Origin: an uncultured Microbacterium sp. | Lineage (GTDB): Bacteria > Actinomycetota > Actinomycetes > Actinomycetales > Microbacteriaceae | NCBI GenBank assembly: GCA_947503655.1 | Contig: CANNEP010000017.1 | Location: 1 to 44,925 of the forward strand | Length of the DNA stretch: 44,925 bases | Reading direction: 5' to 3' | Shown here: positions 34,196 to 43,482 of the stretch, piece after piece | How positions within the stretch are numbered: position 1 is the first letter of the stretch | Layout: each line of letters opens with the position of its first letter | The notes under the pieces: generated by a model | The model's database searches: none | What the model saw: the letters and a program-made list of their open reading frames with translations, nothing else | Told to the model about the DNA's origin: nothing | Position numbers and translations under genes: made by a program

Positions 34196-35611
34196 TTAGG
34201 GGAGCGGTTCGGGCACAATTTCGCCGGCGTCGCCGGCGTAGTCGGAATCCTTCGTCTCGCGCATCAGAATGGCGGCGATGAGCGTCAGAACCGCCATCAC
34301 CGACAGGTAGATGCCCACAAGCCACGGATTACCCGCACCGGTGCTGAGCAGCGCCAGCGCGATGATCGGAGCGAGTGCCGCACCGAGAATCGACGACACG
34401 TTGTAGGCGATGGCCGAGCCCGTGTAGCGAACATTCGTGGGGAACAGTTCAGGCAACAGCGCGCCCATCGGGCCGAACGTGAGACCCATCAGCGTGAAGC
34501 CGATGACCAAAAATGCGAGCGTCATCCAGAACGTGCCGGCACCCACCGGGTTTTCCCGCGGCATCAGGAAGAACGAGAACGTGAAGCCGAACAGCACGAT
34601 CGCCGCCGTTACCCAGATCAGCGTCTTGCGACGGCCGAAGCGGTCGGCCAGCGGGCCGGAGATCATGGTGAAGATACCGAAGAACACGACACCGACGATC
34701 TGCATGATCACGAAGTCGGTGTACGCGAAGCCCTGACCAGGAACGAATGTTGACGGGTCAGCGCCCTCGGGCAGCGTCTGCGGCTTCGTGCCGAACGTCA
34801 GCGTGAAGTTAGTCATGAGGTAGAACAGCACGTACGTCGCGAGCATCAGGAACGTGCCCAGGATCATCTGCCACCAGTATTTGCGGAACGCTTCGAGCAC
34901 CGGAAGCTTGCGGATGGTTCCCCTCGACTCCGCGTTCTTGAAGGCGTCAGACTCGACGAGCTTAAGTCGTACCCACAGCCCCACGATCACCATGACGGCG
35001 CTGAACCAGAACGGCACGCGCCAGCCCCACTCGAGGAAGGCGTCAGACTTCTGCGACGGGTCTTCGGCCGGCAGTGCGAAGTTGATGAACAAGAACAAAC
35101 CGTTGGCGATGATGAAGCCGAGCGGCGCACCCAACTGCGGGAAGGTTCCGTACCACGCACGCTTACCTGCCGGCGCATTTTCCGTTGCCACGAGCGCTGC
35201 ACCCGACCATTCGCCACCGAGTGCGAAGCCCTGGGCGAGGCGGAGCACGAGCAGGAGTGCGGGAGCCCAGAAGCCGATCGCGTTAATCGTGGGGAGGCAT
35301 CCGATGAGGAAGGTCGCGATACCCATCGTCAGTAGCGACGCTACGAGCGTGGCCTTGCGGCCGTACTTGTCGCCGAAGTGACCGTAGACGACGGCACCGA
35401 TGGGGCGAGCGACCATCGCCGCGCCGAACACCGCGAACGAAGCCAATAGTGATGCGGTCGGGTCAGAGCTGGGGAAGAACAAGACGGGGAAGACCAAAAC
35501 GGCTGCCGTCGCGTAGGCGTAGAAGTCGTAGAACTCGATCGTGGTGCCGATCAAGCTCGCCGTGATGACGCGGGAGCGAGAGTTCGCGGGTGCTGTGGAT
35601 GTCGTAGACAT
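34196..35611 (-). CDS. MHS-family MFS transporter
   Basis: 471-residue metabolite:proton symporter with about twelve membrane helices. Family signatures are GTTIEFYDFYAY at the first helix, GHFGDKYGRKAT in the loop after helix 2 and QGFALGGEWSGAALVATENAP in helix 4. The start is ATG 35611 with AGAGGAATC upstream. It follows the ribD-ribBA pair in the same direction but is separated by a 177-base leader containing several small hairpins. Relatives carry citrate, shikimate, proline/betaine or alpha-ketoglutarate; the substrate is not evident. Confidence 0.85.
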   Translation of the reverse strand: MSTTSTAPANSRSRVITASLIGTTIEFYDFYAYATAAVLVFPVLFFPSSDPTASLLASFAVFGAAMVARPIGAVVYGHFGDKYGRKATLVASLLTMGIATFLIGCLPTINAIGFWAPALLLVLRLAQGFALGGEWSGAALVATENAPAGKRAWYGTFPQLGAPLGFIIANGLFLFINFALPAEDPSQKSDAFLEWGWRVPFWFSAVMVIVGLWVRLKLVESDAFKNAESRGTIRKLPVLEAFRKYWWQMILGTFLMLATYVLFYLMTNFTLTFGTKPQTLPEGADPSTFVPGQGFAYTDFVIMQIVGVVFFGIFTMISGPLADRFGRRKTLIWVTAAIVLFGFTFSFFLMPRENPVGAGTFWMTLAFLVIGFTLMGLTFGPMGALLPELFPTNVRYTGSAIAYNVSSILGAALAPIIALALLSTGAGNPWLVGIYLSVMAVLTLIAAILMRETKDSDYAGDAGEIVPEPLP

Positions 35612-35788
35612 GATTCCTCTTTGAATGGGCAGTGCGCGTCTGCGTCAGATGCGGCGGTGAAGGGGAACCTCAGACACAGGGGTGTTGTGCCTGGCGGCTC
35701 AACACTGCGTCACCTCAGCGTCGGTTTGTGGCCGACGACCTATCCACCCTACTCCTGTCTGGCGGTGCGCAACGCGCAGGTAGGTCGT

Positions 35789-37006
35789 TTAGTGCACATC
35801 GCTCGGCGGCGTCTGGGCCATCGCGGCTTCCAGACGACCGTCGGCGATGATGTGACCCATGCGGTCGCGCTTGGTCTCGAGGTAGCCGTGGTTGTTGGGG
35901 CCGACGCCGACGACGAGCGGAACCTGCTCCACGACGGTGACGCCGAGGGTCGTCAGCTGGGCCACCTTGTTGGAGTTGTTCGTGAGGAGACGCACATTCG
36001 TGACGCCGAGATCTTGCAGCATCGCTGCTGCGGCTCCGTAGTCGCGCGCGTCGGCGGGCAAGCCCAGTGCGAGGTTCGCGTCGAGGGTGTCGAGGCCCTT
36101 TTCTTGCAGGCTGTAGGCGCGGAGCTTGTTGATGAGACCGATACCGCGACCCTCGTGGCCGCGCATGTAGATCACGACACCACCCTCAGCGTCGATGGCC
36201 TGGAGAGCGGCGTCGAGCTGGGGGCCGCACTCGCACTTTTGCGAGCCGAACGCTTCACCGGTGAGGCACTCCGAGTGCACCCGCACGAGCGCGGTGTCGG
36301 TGAGCTCACCCGACACGATTGCGAGGTGATCCATGCCGGTGATGTGGTCTTTGAACGCGAGGAAGCGGAACGTGCCGTGATTGGTCGGAACCGTGGCCTC
36401 CGCACGCAGCGAAACACGGCGTGCGCGCGGGGCGGGCTCCCGGCCATCGGTGGCGTGCTGCACCTGGTACTTCACAAGCTCGGCGATGGAGATGAGCGGC
36501 CAGCCGCGCTCTGTCGAGAGGTCTTCGAGCTCATCGGGGCGCAGCGTTTGGCCGTCGCGCGCGACGAGCTCGGCGAGGGCGCCGACGGGGGCCAGGCCCG
36601 CAAGCTTCAGAAGGTCAACAGTTGCTTCGGTGTGGCCCGCTCGAGCTGTGACGCCACCCTCGGCGGCGATGAGCGGCACGAAGTACCACGGGCGGTGTTC
36701 GAGGGCGCCAGCAGACGAAGCGATCTCGCGCAATGCGTTGGCGCGAATGTCAGCGTCAGCACCGGCGGCCGGGGCGAGCGATGGCGACGTCGGGGTGAGC
36801 TGCAACAGCGCGGCGCGCTTAGGGCAGACCGGCAGGCCAATCAAGCCACCCATCCAGTGCCCCATGGAGGCAAGCATGTCGCCGGTTGCTGTTTCGGCGG
36901 CGAGTACGACGCTGCCCTCGGAATCACGGAGTTCGTCGTCGATGACAATGACCGGCGTGCCAGCACGGAGTGCGGCCAGGGCGTCAGAGATGGGGGACAG
37001 GCTCAC
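35789..37006 (-). CDS. ribBA: RibBA protein: intact GTP cyclohydrolase II with a degenerate DHBP-synthase half
   Basis: 405 residues. Residues about 205-395 are GTP cyclohydrolase II, which opens GTP in the first step of riboflavin synthesis. Zn ligands Cys247, Cys258 and Cys260 (SECLTGEAFGSQKCECG), catalytic Tyr280 and GHEGRGIGL are all present. Residues about 1-185 have the dihydroxybutanone-phosphate synthase fold but are damaged: the motif DDEDRENEGD reads DDELRDSEGS (23-32), the RHGSG segment is lost, and the TAFTV...TTGISAADR region is shortened by about 15 residues. His125 in GHTEATVDL remains. The second activity is therefore probably absent. It has an excellent SD (AAAGGAGG) before GTG 37006 and lies 54 bases after ribD. 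Confidence 0.88.
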   Translation of the reverse strand: MSLSPISDALAALRAGTPVIVIDDELRDSEGSVVLAAETATGDMLASMGHWMGGLIGLPVCPKRAALLQLTPTSPSLAPAAGADADIRANALREIASSAGALEHRPWYFVPLIAAEGGVTARAGHTEATVDLLKLAGLAPVGALAELVARDGQTLRPDELEDLSTERGWPLISIAELVKYQVQHATDGREPAPRARRVSLRAEATVPTNHGTFRFLAFKDHITGMDHLAIVSGELTDTALVRVHSECLTGEAFGSQKCECGPQLDAALQAIDAEGGVVIYMRGHEGRGIGLINKLRAYSLQEKGLDTLDANLALGLPADARDYGAAAAMLQDLGVTNVRLLTNNSNKVAQLTTLGVTVVEQVPLVVGVGPNNHGYLETKRDRMGHIIADGRLEAAMAQTPPSDVH

Positions 37007-37060
37007 AGTGAGCCTCCTTTAAAACGAAGGGAGTGGGGGAGTGCGAGGATGGTGCAGCGT

Positions 37061-38092
37061 TTAATCGGAACCATCAGTACTCGCCTCACGGGTCACACGT
37101 ATCAGAATATCGTCACCCAGCAGCGTGATCTCGGGCTGAGCGAAACGCATGATGTCAGCCATCGTCGTGATGCCGATATCGTCGAGCGCGACGCGGGGCC
37201 CGCCGAGCAACGCGGGGGCCACATAAACCAAGAGTTCGTCGACTAGACCGGCCTGCAAGAAGGCGCTTGCGACGGTTGGGCCGCCCTCGATAAACACGCG
37301 ATGAATGCCACGCTCGTGAAGGTCCGCGAGAATTGTGGCCGGGTCGTGCTCGCGAATCTGAATCAGCTCGCGCGGGTGCTGGCGCACGCGCGCGGAGAGC
37401 GGAACCTCGCGGCGGCCGACAACGACCGGTTGCGGCTGCTGGGAGAGTAGTTCGTCACCATCTCGTGCCGTGAGCGCCGCATCATCGCGCAGGATGGTTC
37501 CGATGCCCGCCACGATGGCATCTGCCTCAGCCCGTCGCCGATGCACGTCGGCGCGGGCAACCGGGCCGGTCATCCATTGACTCGTACCGTCGGCGGCGGC
37601 GGCACGACCGTCGAGCGTCTGCGCCCACTTCACGGTGACGTGCGGGCGGGCTAGGCGGGAGCGCGTGAGCCAGGAGTCTATGAGAGCGAGTGCTTCGTCT
37701 TCACGAAGACCGCGTACAACGTCAACGCCAGCGTCGTGCAGGCGCTCAGCGCCGCCGCCGGAGACCGCGCCCGGGTCGCTCGTGGCGTAGACGACGCGTG
37801 CGATGCCCGCATCGATCAGGGCGAGTGCGCAGGGGCCGGTGCGGCCGGTGTGATTGCACGGCTCGAGCGTTACGACCGCCGTCGCCCCGCGCGTCTGCTC
37901 GGGTGTGAGCTGAGACAGCGCGTCGACTTCGGCATGCGGGGTGCCGCTGCCACGGTGCCAGCCGGTCGCGAGCACGCCGCCCGCGGGGGAGAGAATGACA
38001 GCTCCGACCTGCGGGTTGATGCCGCGGGGCCCGTTGAGCGCGAGCGACAGCGCCTGCGCCATGGCGGCGTCTTCTGCGGCCGAAAAATTCAC
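37061..38092 (-). CDS. ribD: Bifunctional riboflavin deaminase/reductase
   Basis: 343 residues. The N-terminal deaminase (about 1-145) has the zinc site HAE (53-55) and PCNHTGRTGPC with Cys79 and Cys88. The C-terminal reductase (about 150-335) includes VKWAQTLDGR, EGGPTVASAFL and VDELLVYVAP. It deaminates and then reduces the pyrimidine made from the GTP cyclohydrolase II product. The start is GTG 38092 with GAGGATCC just before. Only ribBA follows; riboflavin synthase (ribE) and lumazine synthase (ribH), often in such operons, are absent from the locus. The 136-base upstream gap holds no FMN-riboswitch-like sequence and no other element I can support. Confidence 0.92.
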   Translation of the reverse strand: MNFSAAEDAAMAQALSLALNGPRGINPQVGAVILSPAGGVLATGWHRGSGTPHAEVDALSQLTPEQTRGATAVVTLEPCNHTGRTGPCALALIDAGIARVVYATSDPGAVSGGGAERLHDAGVDVVRGLREDEALALIDSWLTRSRLARPHVTVKWAQTLDGRAAAADGTSQWMTGPVARADVHRRRAEADAIVAGIGTILRDDAALTARDGDELLSQQPQPVVVGRREVPLSARVRQHPRELIQIREHDPATILADLHERGIHRVFIEGGPTVASAFLQAGLVDELLVYVAPALLGGPRVALDDIGITTMADIMRFAQPEITLLGDDILIRVTREASTDGSD

Positions 38093-38228
38093 GGATCCTC
38101 GTTACTGTCTGTCGCGTGCCAAACTCGCGCCGAGAGACGGGGCAACACACTGCTGAGTGTATTCAACGGTTCGAATCTCGAGGTATTCCCATATTTCGCG
38201 AACATGTACGGTACCGCACGAGCGGTGT

Positions 38229-39182
38229 TCATTCGCTGGCGCGCAACAGAGCGCTCGCTGACGACTCATCAATGATGAGATCAGTCACCATGCCGGCGGC
38301 GAGCGCGCCGAGCAGGCTCGTAATCTTTGCCGACCCGGAAACGATGCAGACCCGCCGGGGCGTGCGCCGGAGCACTCGAAAGTCAGGGCCGGTTCCACGC
38401 TCATTGAGGGTGATGTTGTTCGTTGAGCCATCGGCCCGGTAGAAAACCGTAGCGATGTCGCCCACGACATCGTCATTCATCAACGACTGGTAATCGTTTC
38501 GATCGAGATACTCGCCGTGGTACACGTGCGATGGAACCTCAGCGGTGGGTGACCCGACGCTGAAAATTGCGACGTCGAGTCGTGCTTGTAGGTGAAGAAC
38601 GCGCCGAGTAGTGCGCTCTCTCCAGAAGGCCTCTCGAGTGCGAGGGTCATCGAAGAACGCGGGAACCGGGAACTGTTCGACGCGGGCATCGAATGCGTCG
38701 GCAAAACGTCGCAACATGTCTGACGAATAGGCGAGGCCTTCAGCGCCGATGTTTCCTGATCCGTTGAGTTGCACGAAGACGGTTCCGGTCGTTGACTGCG
38801 GAACCAAAGCGCGAGAGACCGCATTGAGCGTCGAGCCCCAGGCCAGACCAACTTTCTGGTTAGATTCCACGAGCGTCCCAATCGTGCTGGCAGACGCCAA
38901 CGCAACGCGCCGTAAGCGCTCGATGTCGCTGGTCACTTGTGACACCGGAACTATATGAACGGTGATATCGAAGCGTTGCGCGACACGTGCGGCGATGGTC
39001 GCGGGGGCTTCTTCTGGATCATGCAAGGTGATGCGCACCAGACCGGAATCTCGAGCGTGCGCCAGCAATCGTGATACCGACGAACGCGATACCCGCAGCT
39101 CCGTCGCGATGGCCTCCATTGTAAGGCTCTGGACGTAGTAGAGGTGCGCAGCGCGGAGGGCATCGCGCCGCCGATCGCTCAT
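38229..39182 (-). CDS. SorC-family sugar-responsive regulator, probable regulator of the glycerol operon
   Basis: 317 residues. An N-terminal helix-turn-helix (ALRAAHLYYVQSLTMEAIATELRVSRSSVSRLL, about 7-42) is joined to a large sugar-phosphate-binding domain of the SorC/DeoR(Bacillus)/CggR type. That domain includes KVGLAWGSTLNAV, NGSGNIGAEGL and DIATVFYRADGST. The start is set at ATG 39182; a GTG 18 bases upstream with GGAAAAAGA is an alternative. It is divergent from glpD with TGAACA half-sites between, so it most likely senses glycerol 3-phosphate or a relative and controls glpDFK. That effector is inferred. Glycerol operons elsewhere often use GlpR (DeoR) or IclR-type GylR regulators. Confidence 0.82.
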   Translation of the reverse strand: MSDRRRDALRAAHLYYVQSLTMEAIATELRVSRSSVSRLLAHARDSGLVRITLHDPEEAPATIAARVAQRFDITVHIVPVSQVTSDIERLRRVALASASTIGTLVESNQKVGLAWGSTLNAVSRALVPQSTTGTVFVQLNGSGNIGAEGLAYSSDMLRRFADAFDARVEQFPVPAFFDDPRTREAFWRERTTRRVLHLQARLDVAIFSVGSPTAEVPSHVYHGEYLDRNDYQSLMNDDVVGDIATVFYRADGSTNNITLNERGTGPDFRVLRRTPRRVCIVSGSAKITSLLGALAAGMVTDLIIDESSASALLRASE

Positions 39183-39223
39183 TACCGAATCGGACACTCT
39201 TTTTCCACCAAGTCTCGTGTAAT

Positions 39224-39258
39224 TGAACATATGTGCATGGGGCTTGCAACGCTGTTCA
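39224..39258. promoter_or_regulatory. Probable SorC-regulator operator: TGAACATATGTGCA palindrome and inverted TGTTCA
   Basis: TGAACATATGTGCA (39224-39237) is a 12-of-14 palindrome around the perfect ACATATGT. TGTTCA at 39253-39258 repeats its left half in inverse orientation. The extended ATTGAACA matches the left half of the site I recall for Bacillus subtilis DeoR, a SorC-family member. It lies between the divergent SorC gene and glpD, about 70 bases upstream of the glpD start. Confidence 0.5.
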
Positions 39259-39309
39259 TCGTTAGTCAAGGATTCTAGAACGAAAGCCATCTCACGGGAG
39301 GTCTAGAAC

Positions 39310-41034
39310 GTGGCACGTAAGCAGGAGACACCACGCGACTCGGTTCGATCCATTGCCGAGCGACCGCACACGACCGTATTGATCATCGGCGCCGGAATTA
39401 ACGGAGCGGGAACTTTCCGTGACCTGGCTATGCAGGGTATCGATGTGGTTCTGATCGAGCGCGGCGACTTTGTCTCGGGAGCCTCAAGCGCCTCGAGCCA
39501 CATGATCCACGGCGGTATTCGATACCTCGAGAACGGCGAATTCCGTTTGGTGAAAGAGTCGGTCGCCGAGCGCAACCGCCTGCTTCGCATTGCACCGCAC
39601 TATGTGCGACCGCTGCAAACGACGGTTCCCATCTTCTCGACGTTCTCCGGCATACTCTCGGCACCGTTGCGATTCCTGACCCACAAGTCTGGCAAGCCGA
39701 CGGAGCGCGGTGCGTTGCTCATCAAAACCGGGCTCATGATTTATGACACGTTCTCGCGCGACGGTGGTGCGGTTCCACGCCACAAGTTCGTCGGCCGCCG
39801 CAAGTCGCTTGCCGCGATGCCCGCGCTGAACGCCGACGTCAAGTACACCGCGACCTACTACGATGCCTCCATGCATGACCCAGAGCGGCTCGCGCTCGAT
39901 GTCATCCACGATGGCCTGAGCCAGGGCCCTCACGCGCGTGCAGCCAACTACTTGGAGGCTGTCGGGGCGAACGCTGATGGCATCATGGTGCGCGATCATC
40001 GCACGGGCGAGGAATTTGCTATCAGTGCGGACGTGGTCATCAATACGTCCGGTCCGTGGACGGACAAGACGAATATGGCTCTCGGCACGAAGACGCGGTT
40101 CATGGGCGGAACGAAGGGGTCGCACATCGTGCTGGACCACCCCGAGCTCTATCAGGCAACCGCGGGGCGCGAGCTGTTCTTCGAGCACGAAGATGGCCGC
40201 ATCGTTCTGATCTACCCGCTGAAGGGTCGGGTTATGGTCGGAACCACTGATCTTGAGCACGACATGGATCAGCCGATTCGGTGCACGCCAGAGGAGATCG
40301 ACTACTTCTTCGATCTCGTCAAGCACGTTTACCCCTCGATTGCGATTGATCGCGAGCACATCGTCTTCCGGTTTTCAGGCGTGCGACCGTTGCCTCGTCA
40401 CGACGATGAGGCTCCGGGCTTTGTCTCTCGCGACTACCGCATCGAGCGCACCGAACTCCCGCAGCTGCCCGGCACCACGCAATTGAGCCTGGTGGGCGGA
40501 AAATGGACAACTTTCCGTGCACTCAGCGAGCACATCGCGAACGAGGCGCTGGAGATTATCGGGCGGAGGCGTGTGCGCTCGACCGAGAGAGTTGCCATCG
40601 GCGGCGGCTACGGATATCCCACGAGTCCCGCAACGCGGACGGCATGGGTTGAGAACCATCGAGGCGATCTCACCTACGAACGAGCTGATGCCCTGCTGGA
40701 GCGTTACGGCACGCGCGCGGCACGCATTATCGAAGAATTGGGCGACGAAGATCGTCCGTTGCGAAGCCTGCCGGCTTACTCGACGGGTGAGATCAAATGG
40801 CTGGCGCGCAACGAGCTCGTCGTGCGACTGGACGACATGTTTTTGCGCCGAACCTCGATCGCTTTTGTCGGGGCGATGACGGGAGACGTTCTTACAGAAC
40901 TCGCCGACATCGTCGGAGAGGTTTTGGGCTGGAGCGAGCATACTCGCGCCAATGAGATCAACCATGCGGTTCGAACGCCGTCGGATGTGCACGGTATCGA
41001 TCTGAATGAAGTTTCTCGTCACGCGAGAACATAG
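39310..41034 (+). CDS. glpD: Aerobic glycerol-3-phosphate dehydrogenase
   Basis: 574 residues, the normal size for the membrane-associated FAD enzyme that oxidises glycerol 3-phosphate to dihydroxyacetone phosphate. The FAD dinucleotide motif GAGINGAG is at 27-34, followed by IERGDFVSGASSASSHMIHGGIRY-type substrate contacts. KGRVMVGTTDLEHD and GGKWTTFR are also family-typical. The start is GTG 39310 with GGGAGGTC 9 bases upstream. It is first in the glpD-glpF-glpK operon and divergent from the SorC-type regulator. Confidence 0.95.
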   Translation: MARKQETPRDSVRSIAERPHTTVLIIGAGINGAGTFRDLAMQGIDVVLIERGDFVSGASSASSHMIHGGIRYLENGEFRLVKESVAERNRLLRIAPHYVRPLQTTVPIFSTFSGILSAPLRFLTHKSGKPTERGALLIKTGLMIYDTFSRDGGAVPRHKFVGRRKSLAAMPALNADVKYTATYYDASMHDPERLALDVIHDGLSQGPHARAANYLEAVGANADGIMVRDHRTGEEFAISADVVINTSGPWTDKTNMALGTKTRFMGGTKGSHIVLDHPELYQATAGRELFFEHEDGRIVLIYPLKGRVMVGTTDLEHDMDQPIRCTPEEIDYFFDLVKHVYPSIAIDREHIVFRFSGVRPLPRHDDEAPGFVSRDYRIERTELPQLPGTTQLSLVGGKWTTFRALSEHIANEALEIIGRRRVRSTERVAIGGGYGYPTSPATRTAWVENHRGDLTYERADALLERYGTRAARIIEELGDEDRPLRSLPAYSTGEIKWLARNELVVRLDDMFLRRTSIAFVGAMTGDVLTELADIVGEVLGWSEHTRANEINHAVRTPSDVHGIDLNEVSRHART

Positions 41035-41124
41035 CCTTTGCGCCCCGCAAGTGGGGAGCAAGATGGCACGGGGTGCCGCCGCGGTCATCAAGGAGATGGC
41101 CGTCGTGAATGAAAGAAGGTCAAT

Positions 41125-41877
41125 GTGGACAATCTGGGAACGGCGTTCCTTGCGGAAATTGTGGGAACAGCGATGCTGCTTCTCCTCGGTGGCGGCGTGG
41201 TGGCCAACGTTGTGCTCACCAAGACCAAGGGATTTGGGGGTGGATTCCTCCTCATCAACTTTGGTTGGGGTCTGGCCGTCTTCGCCGGTGTCGCGGTGTC
41301 GTACAACTCCGGCGCGCACCTCAACCCGGCAGTGACTTTGGGCTTGGTAGCTAGCGGAGCGCAGGAGTTTGCTCCGGGCGTTGCCGTTAACGTCACCACA
41401 ATCCTTGCCTACATTGCGGCGCAGCTCATTGGTGCGATGATCGGTGCCGTGCTCACGTGGCTTGCATACAAGGAACACTTCGACGCGGAGGAAGACCCGG
41501 CCAACAAGCTCGGCGTTTTCTCGACCGGTCCTGGCATCCGCAAGTACGGGTGGAATGTTGTTACCGAGGCGCTGGGCACGTTCGTGCTGGTGTTTGTGGT
41601 TATCGCGTTTGGTAACGGCGGCGGTATGGCTGCGATGGGCGCTCTTCCCGTTGCGCTCCTGATCGTTGGTATTGGTGCTTCCCTCGGTGGCCCCACCGGC
41701 TATGCAATCAACCCGGCACGTGACCTGGGGCCGCGTATCATTCACGCGATCCTTCCGATCAAGGGCAAGGGCTCCAGCGACTGGTCGTACTCCTGGGTGC
41801 CGGTTGTTGGTCCGATCATCGGTGGTGTGGGTGCCGGTCTGCTCGCACCCGTACTTCTGCCCGTCCTGGGCGCATGA
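41125..41877 (+). CDS. glpF: Glycerol uptake facilitator (aquaglyceroporin)
   Basis: 250 residues of the MIP family with six membrane helices and two half-helices bearing the pore motifs NPA (HLNPAVTLG, about 72-80) and NPA (AINPARDLGPR, near 195). The Asp after the second motif is the residue typical of glycerol-conducting members. The start is GTG 41125 with AAGAAGG upstream. It follows glpD by 90 bases and precedes glpK by 36, so glycerol entering through it is trapped by phosphorylation. Confidence 0.94.
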   Translation: MDNLGTAFLAEIVGTAMLLLLGGGVVANVVLTKTKGFGGGFLLINFGWGLAVFAGVAVSYNSGAHLNPAVTLGLVASGAQEFAPGVAVNVTTILAYIAAQLIGAMIGAVLTWLAYKEHFDAEEDPANKLGVFSTGPGIRKYGWNVVTEALGTFVLVFVVIAFGNGGGMAAMGALPVALLIVGIGASLGGPTGYAINPARDLGPRIIHAILPIKGKGSSDWSYSWVPVVGPIIGGVGAGLLAPVLLPVLGA

Positions 41878-41913
41878 GCGCTCTTCTAAAACACAGAAAC
41901 AATGGAGTCACTG

Positions 41914-43428
41914 ATGTCTGACTACGTACTTGCAATTGATCAGGGCACGACCTCGAGTCGCGCCATCATTTTCGACCGGAGCGGTTCGATCATCTCGACC
42001 GGTCAGTTGGAGCATGAACAGATTTTCCCGCGTGCGGGATGGGTTGAGCACAACCCCGTCGAAATCTGGGACAACACCCGCGAGGCCATCGGCCAGGCGC
42101 TGTCGAAGGCAAATCTGACCCGCCACGACATCGCAGCGATTGGCATCACCAACCAGCGCGAGACCGCGGTGGTATGGAACAAGCACACCGGTCAGCCGGT
42201 CTACAACGCCATCGTCTGGCAAGACACCCGCACGCAAGACATCGTCGACGCGTTGTCAGTTGCCGGCGGCGTGGACCGTTTCAAGGAGCGCGTCGGACTA
42301 CCGCTTGCGACCTACTTCTCCGGCACGAAGATTGTGTGGGTACTCGACAACGTTGAGGGTGCCCGCGAAGCTGCCGAGGCTGGCGACCTGCTCTTCGGCA
42401 CCACCGATACGTGGGTGCTGTGGAACCTGACCGGCGGTGTCGACGGCGGCGTCCACGCGACCGATGTCACGAACGCATCCCGCACGATGTTCATGGACCT
42501 CAAGACCCTGCAGTGGGACGAAGAAATCCTCGGCATCTTTGGTGTTCCGAAGTCGATGCTACCGGAGATCAAGTCGTCCTCTGAGGTGTACGGTGTCGCC
42601 GAGCAGCACAGCCTCCTGCGCGAAACACCCATCGCCGGAATCCTCGGAGACCAGCAAGCCGCGACCTTCGGTCAGGCAGCTTTTGCCAAGGGCGAAGCAA
42701 AGAACACCTACGGCACGGGTAACTTCCTGATCTTCAACACCGGGGAAGAGATCGTGCAGTCCGAAAACGGCCTGTTGACGACGGTTGGTTACAAGCTTGG
42801 CGACCAGCCAGCGCACTACGCGCTGGAAGGTTCGATCGCCGTATCGGGTTCGCTCGTGCAGTGGTTGCGCGACAACCTCGGTTTGATCTCTTCGGCAGCC
42901 GAAGTGCAAGACCTGGCCGACAAGGTTGAAGACAACGGTGGCGCGTACATTGTGCCGGCGTTCTCGGGTCTGTTCGCACCGTATTGGCGACCGGACGCTC
43001 GCGGCGCGATTGTTGGACTCACTCGCTACGTAAACAAGCACCACATCGCGCGAGCCGCGCTTGAGTCGATCGCGTACCAAACACGCGACGTGCTGGAGGC
43101 GGTCAACGCTGACGCCGGTGTCGACCTGACCGAGCTTCGTGTTGATGGCGGTGCCACGGCAAATGACACGTTGTTGCAGTTCCAGGCCGACATCTTGAAC
43201 GTTCCCGTCGTTCGCCCCGTCGTTGCTGAGACGACGGCGCTCGGCGCCGCGTACGCCGCCGGTTTGGCCGTTGGGTTCTGGTCGTCGCTCGACGACCTGA
43301 GCGCCAACTGGCAGGAAGACAAGCGCTGGGAAGCACAGATGGACGAGGCGGAGCGCGAGCGCCTGTACCGCAACTGGAAGAAGGCCGTTTCGAAGACCCT
43401 TGATTGGGTCGACGACGACGTTCTCTAA
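41914..43428 (+). CDS. glpK: Glycerol kinase
   Basis: 504 residues of the FGGY kinase family, close to the 502 of E. coli Glp[11 protein letters not shown] at the N-terminus binds phosphate; [11 protein letters not shown] and [11 protein letters not shown] contact glycerol and nucleotide; [19 protein letters not shown] is the family C-terminal motif. I chose ATG 41914 because TGGAGT lies 6 bases upstream; the ATG at 41902 is inside that ribosome-binding region. It phosphorylates glycerol to the substrate of GlpD and is the last gene of the operon. Confidence 0.95.
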   Translation: MSDYVLAIDQGTTSSRAIIFDRSGSIISTGQLEHEQIFPRAGWVEHNPVEIWDNTREAIGQALSKANLTRHDIAAIGITNQRETAVVWNKHTGQPVYNAIVWQDTRTQDIVDALSVAGGVDRFKERVGLPLATYFSGTKIVWVLDNVEGAREAAEAGDLLFGTTDTWVLWNLTGGVDGGVHATDVTNASRTMFMDLKTLQWDEEILGIFGVPKSMLPEIKSSSEVYGVAEQHSLLRETPIAGILGDQQAATFGQAAFAKGEAKNTYGTGNFLIFNTGEEIVQSENGLLTTVGYKLGDQPAHYALEGSIAVSGSLVQWLRDNLGLISSAAEVQDLADKVEDNGGAYIVPAFSGLFAPYWRPDARGAIVGLTRYVNKHHIARAALESIAYQTRDVLEAVNADAGVDLTELRVDGGATANDTLLQFQADILNVPVVRPVVAETTALGAAYAAGLAVGFWSSLDDLSANWQEDKRWEAQMDEAERERLYRNWKKAVSKTLDWVDDDVL

Positions 43429-43439
43429 ACCTCGATTCA

Positions 43440-43480
43440 CCAGTGGCGCATGCTTTCGAGCATGCGCCACTGGCGTTTTT
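43440..43480 (+). terminator. Strong terminator after glpK
   Basis: CCAGTGGCGCATGCT pairs perfectly over 15 bases with AGCATGCGCCACTGG around a TTCG tetraloop and is followed by CGTTTTT. It also separates the convergent DNA glycosylase gene ending at 43483. Confidence 0.93.
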
Positions 43481-43482
43481 GG

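Noticed and set aside
38093..38228. FMN riboswitch upstream of ribD
   Set aside because: I looked for the conserved RFN segments (such as GGGTGAAATTCCC) on the minus strand of this gap and found none.
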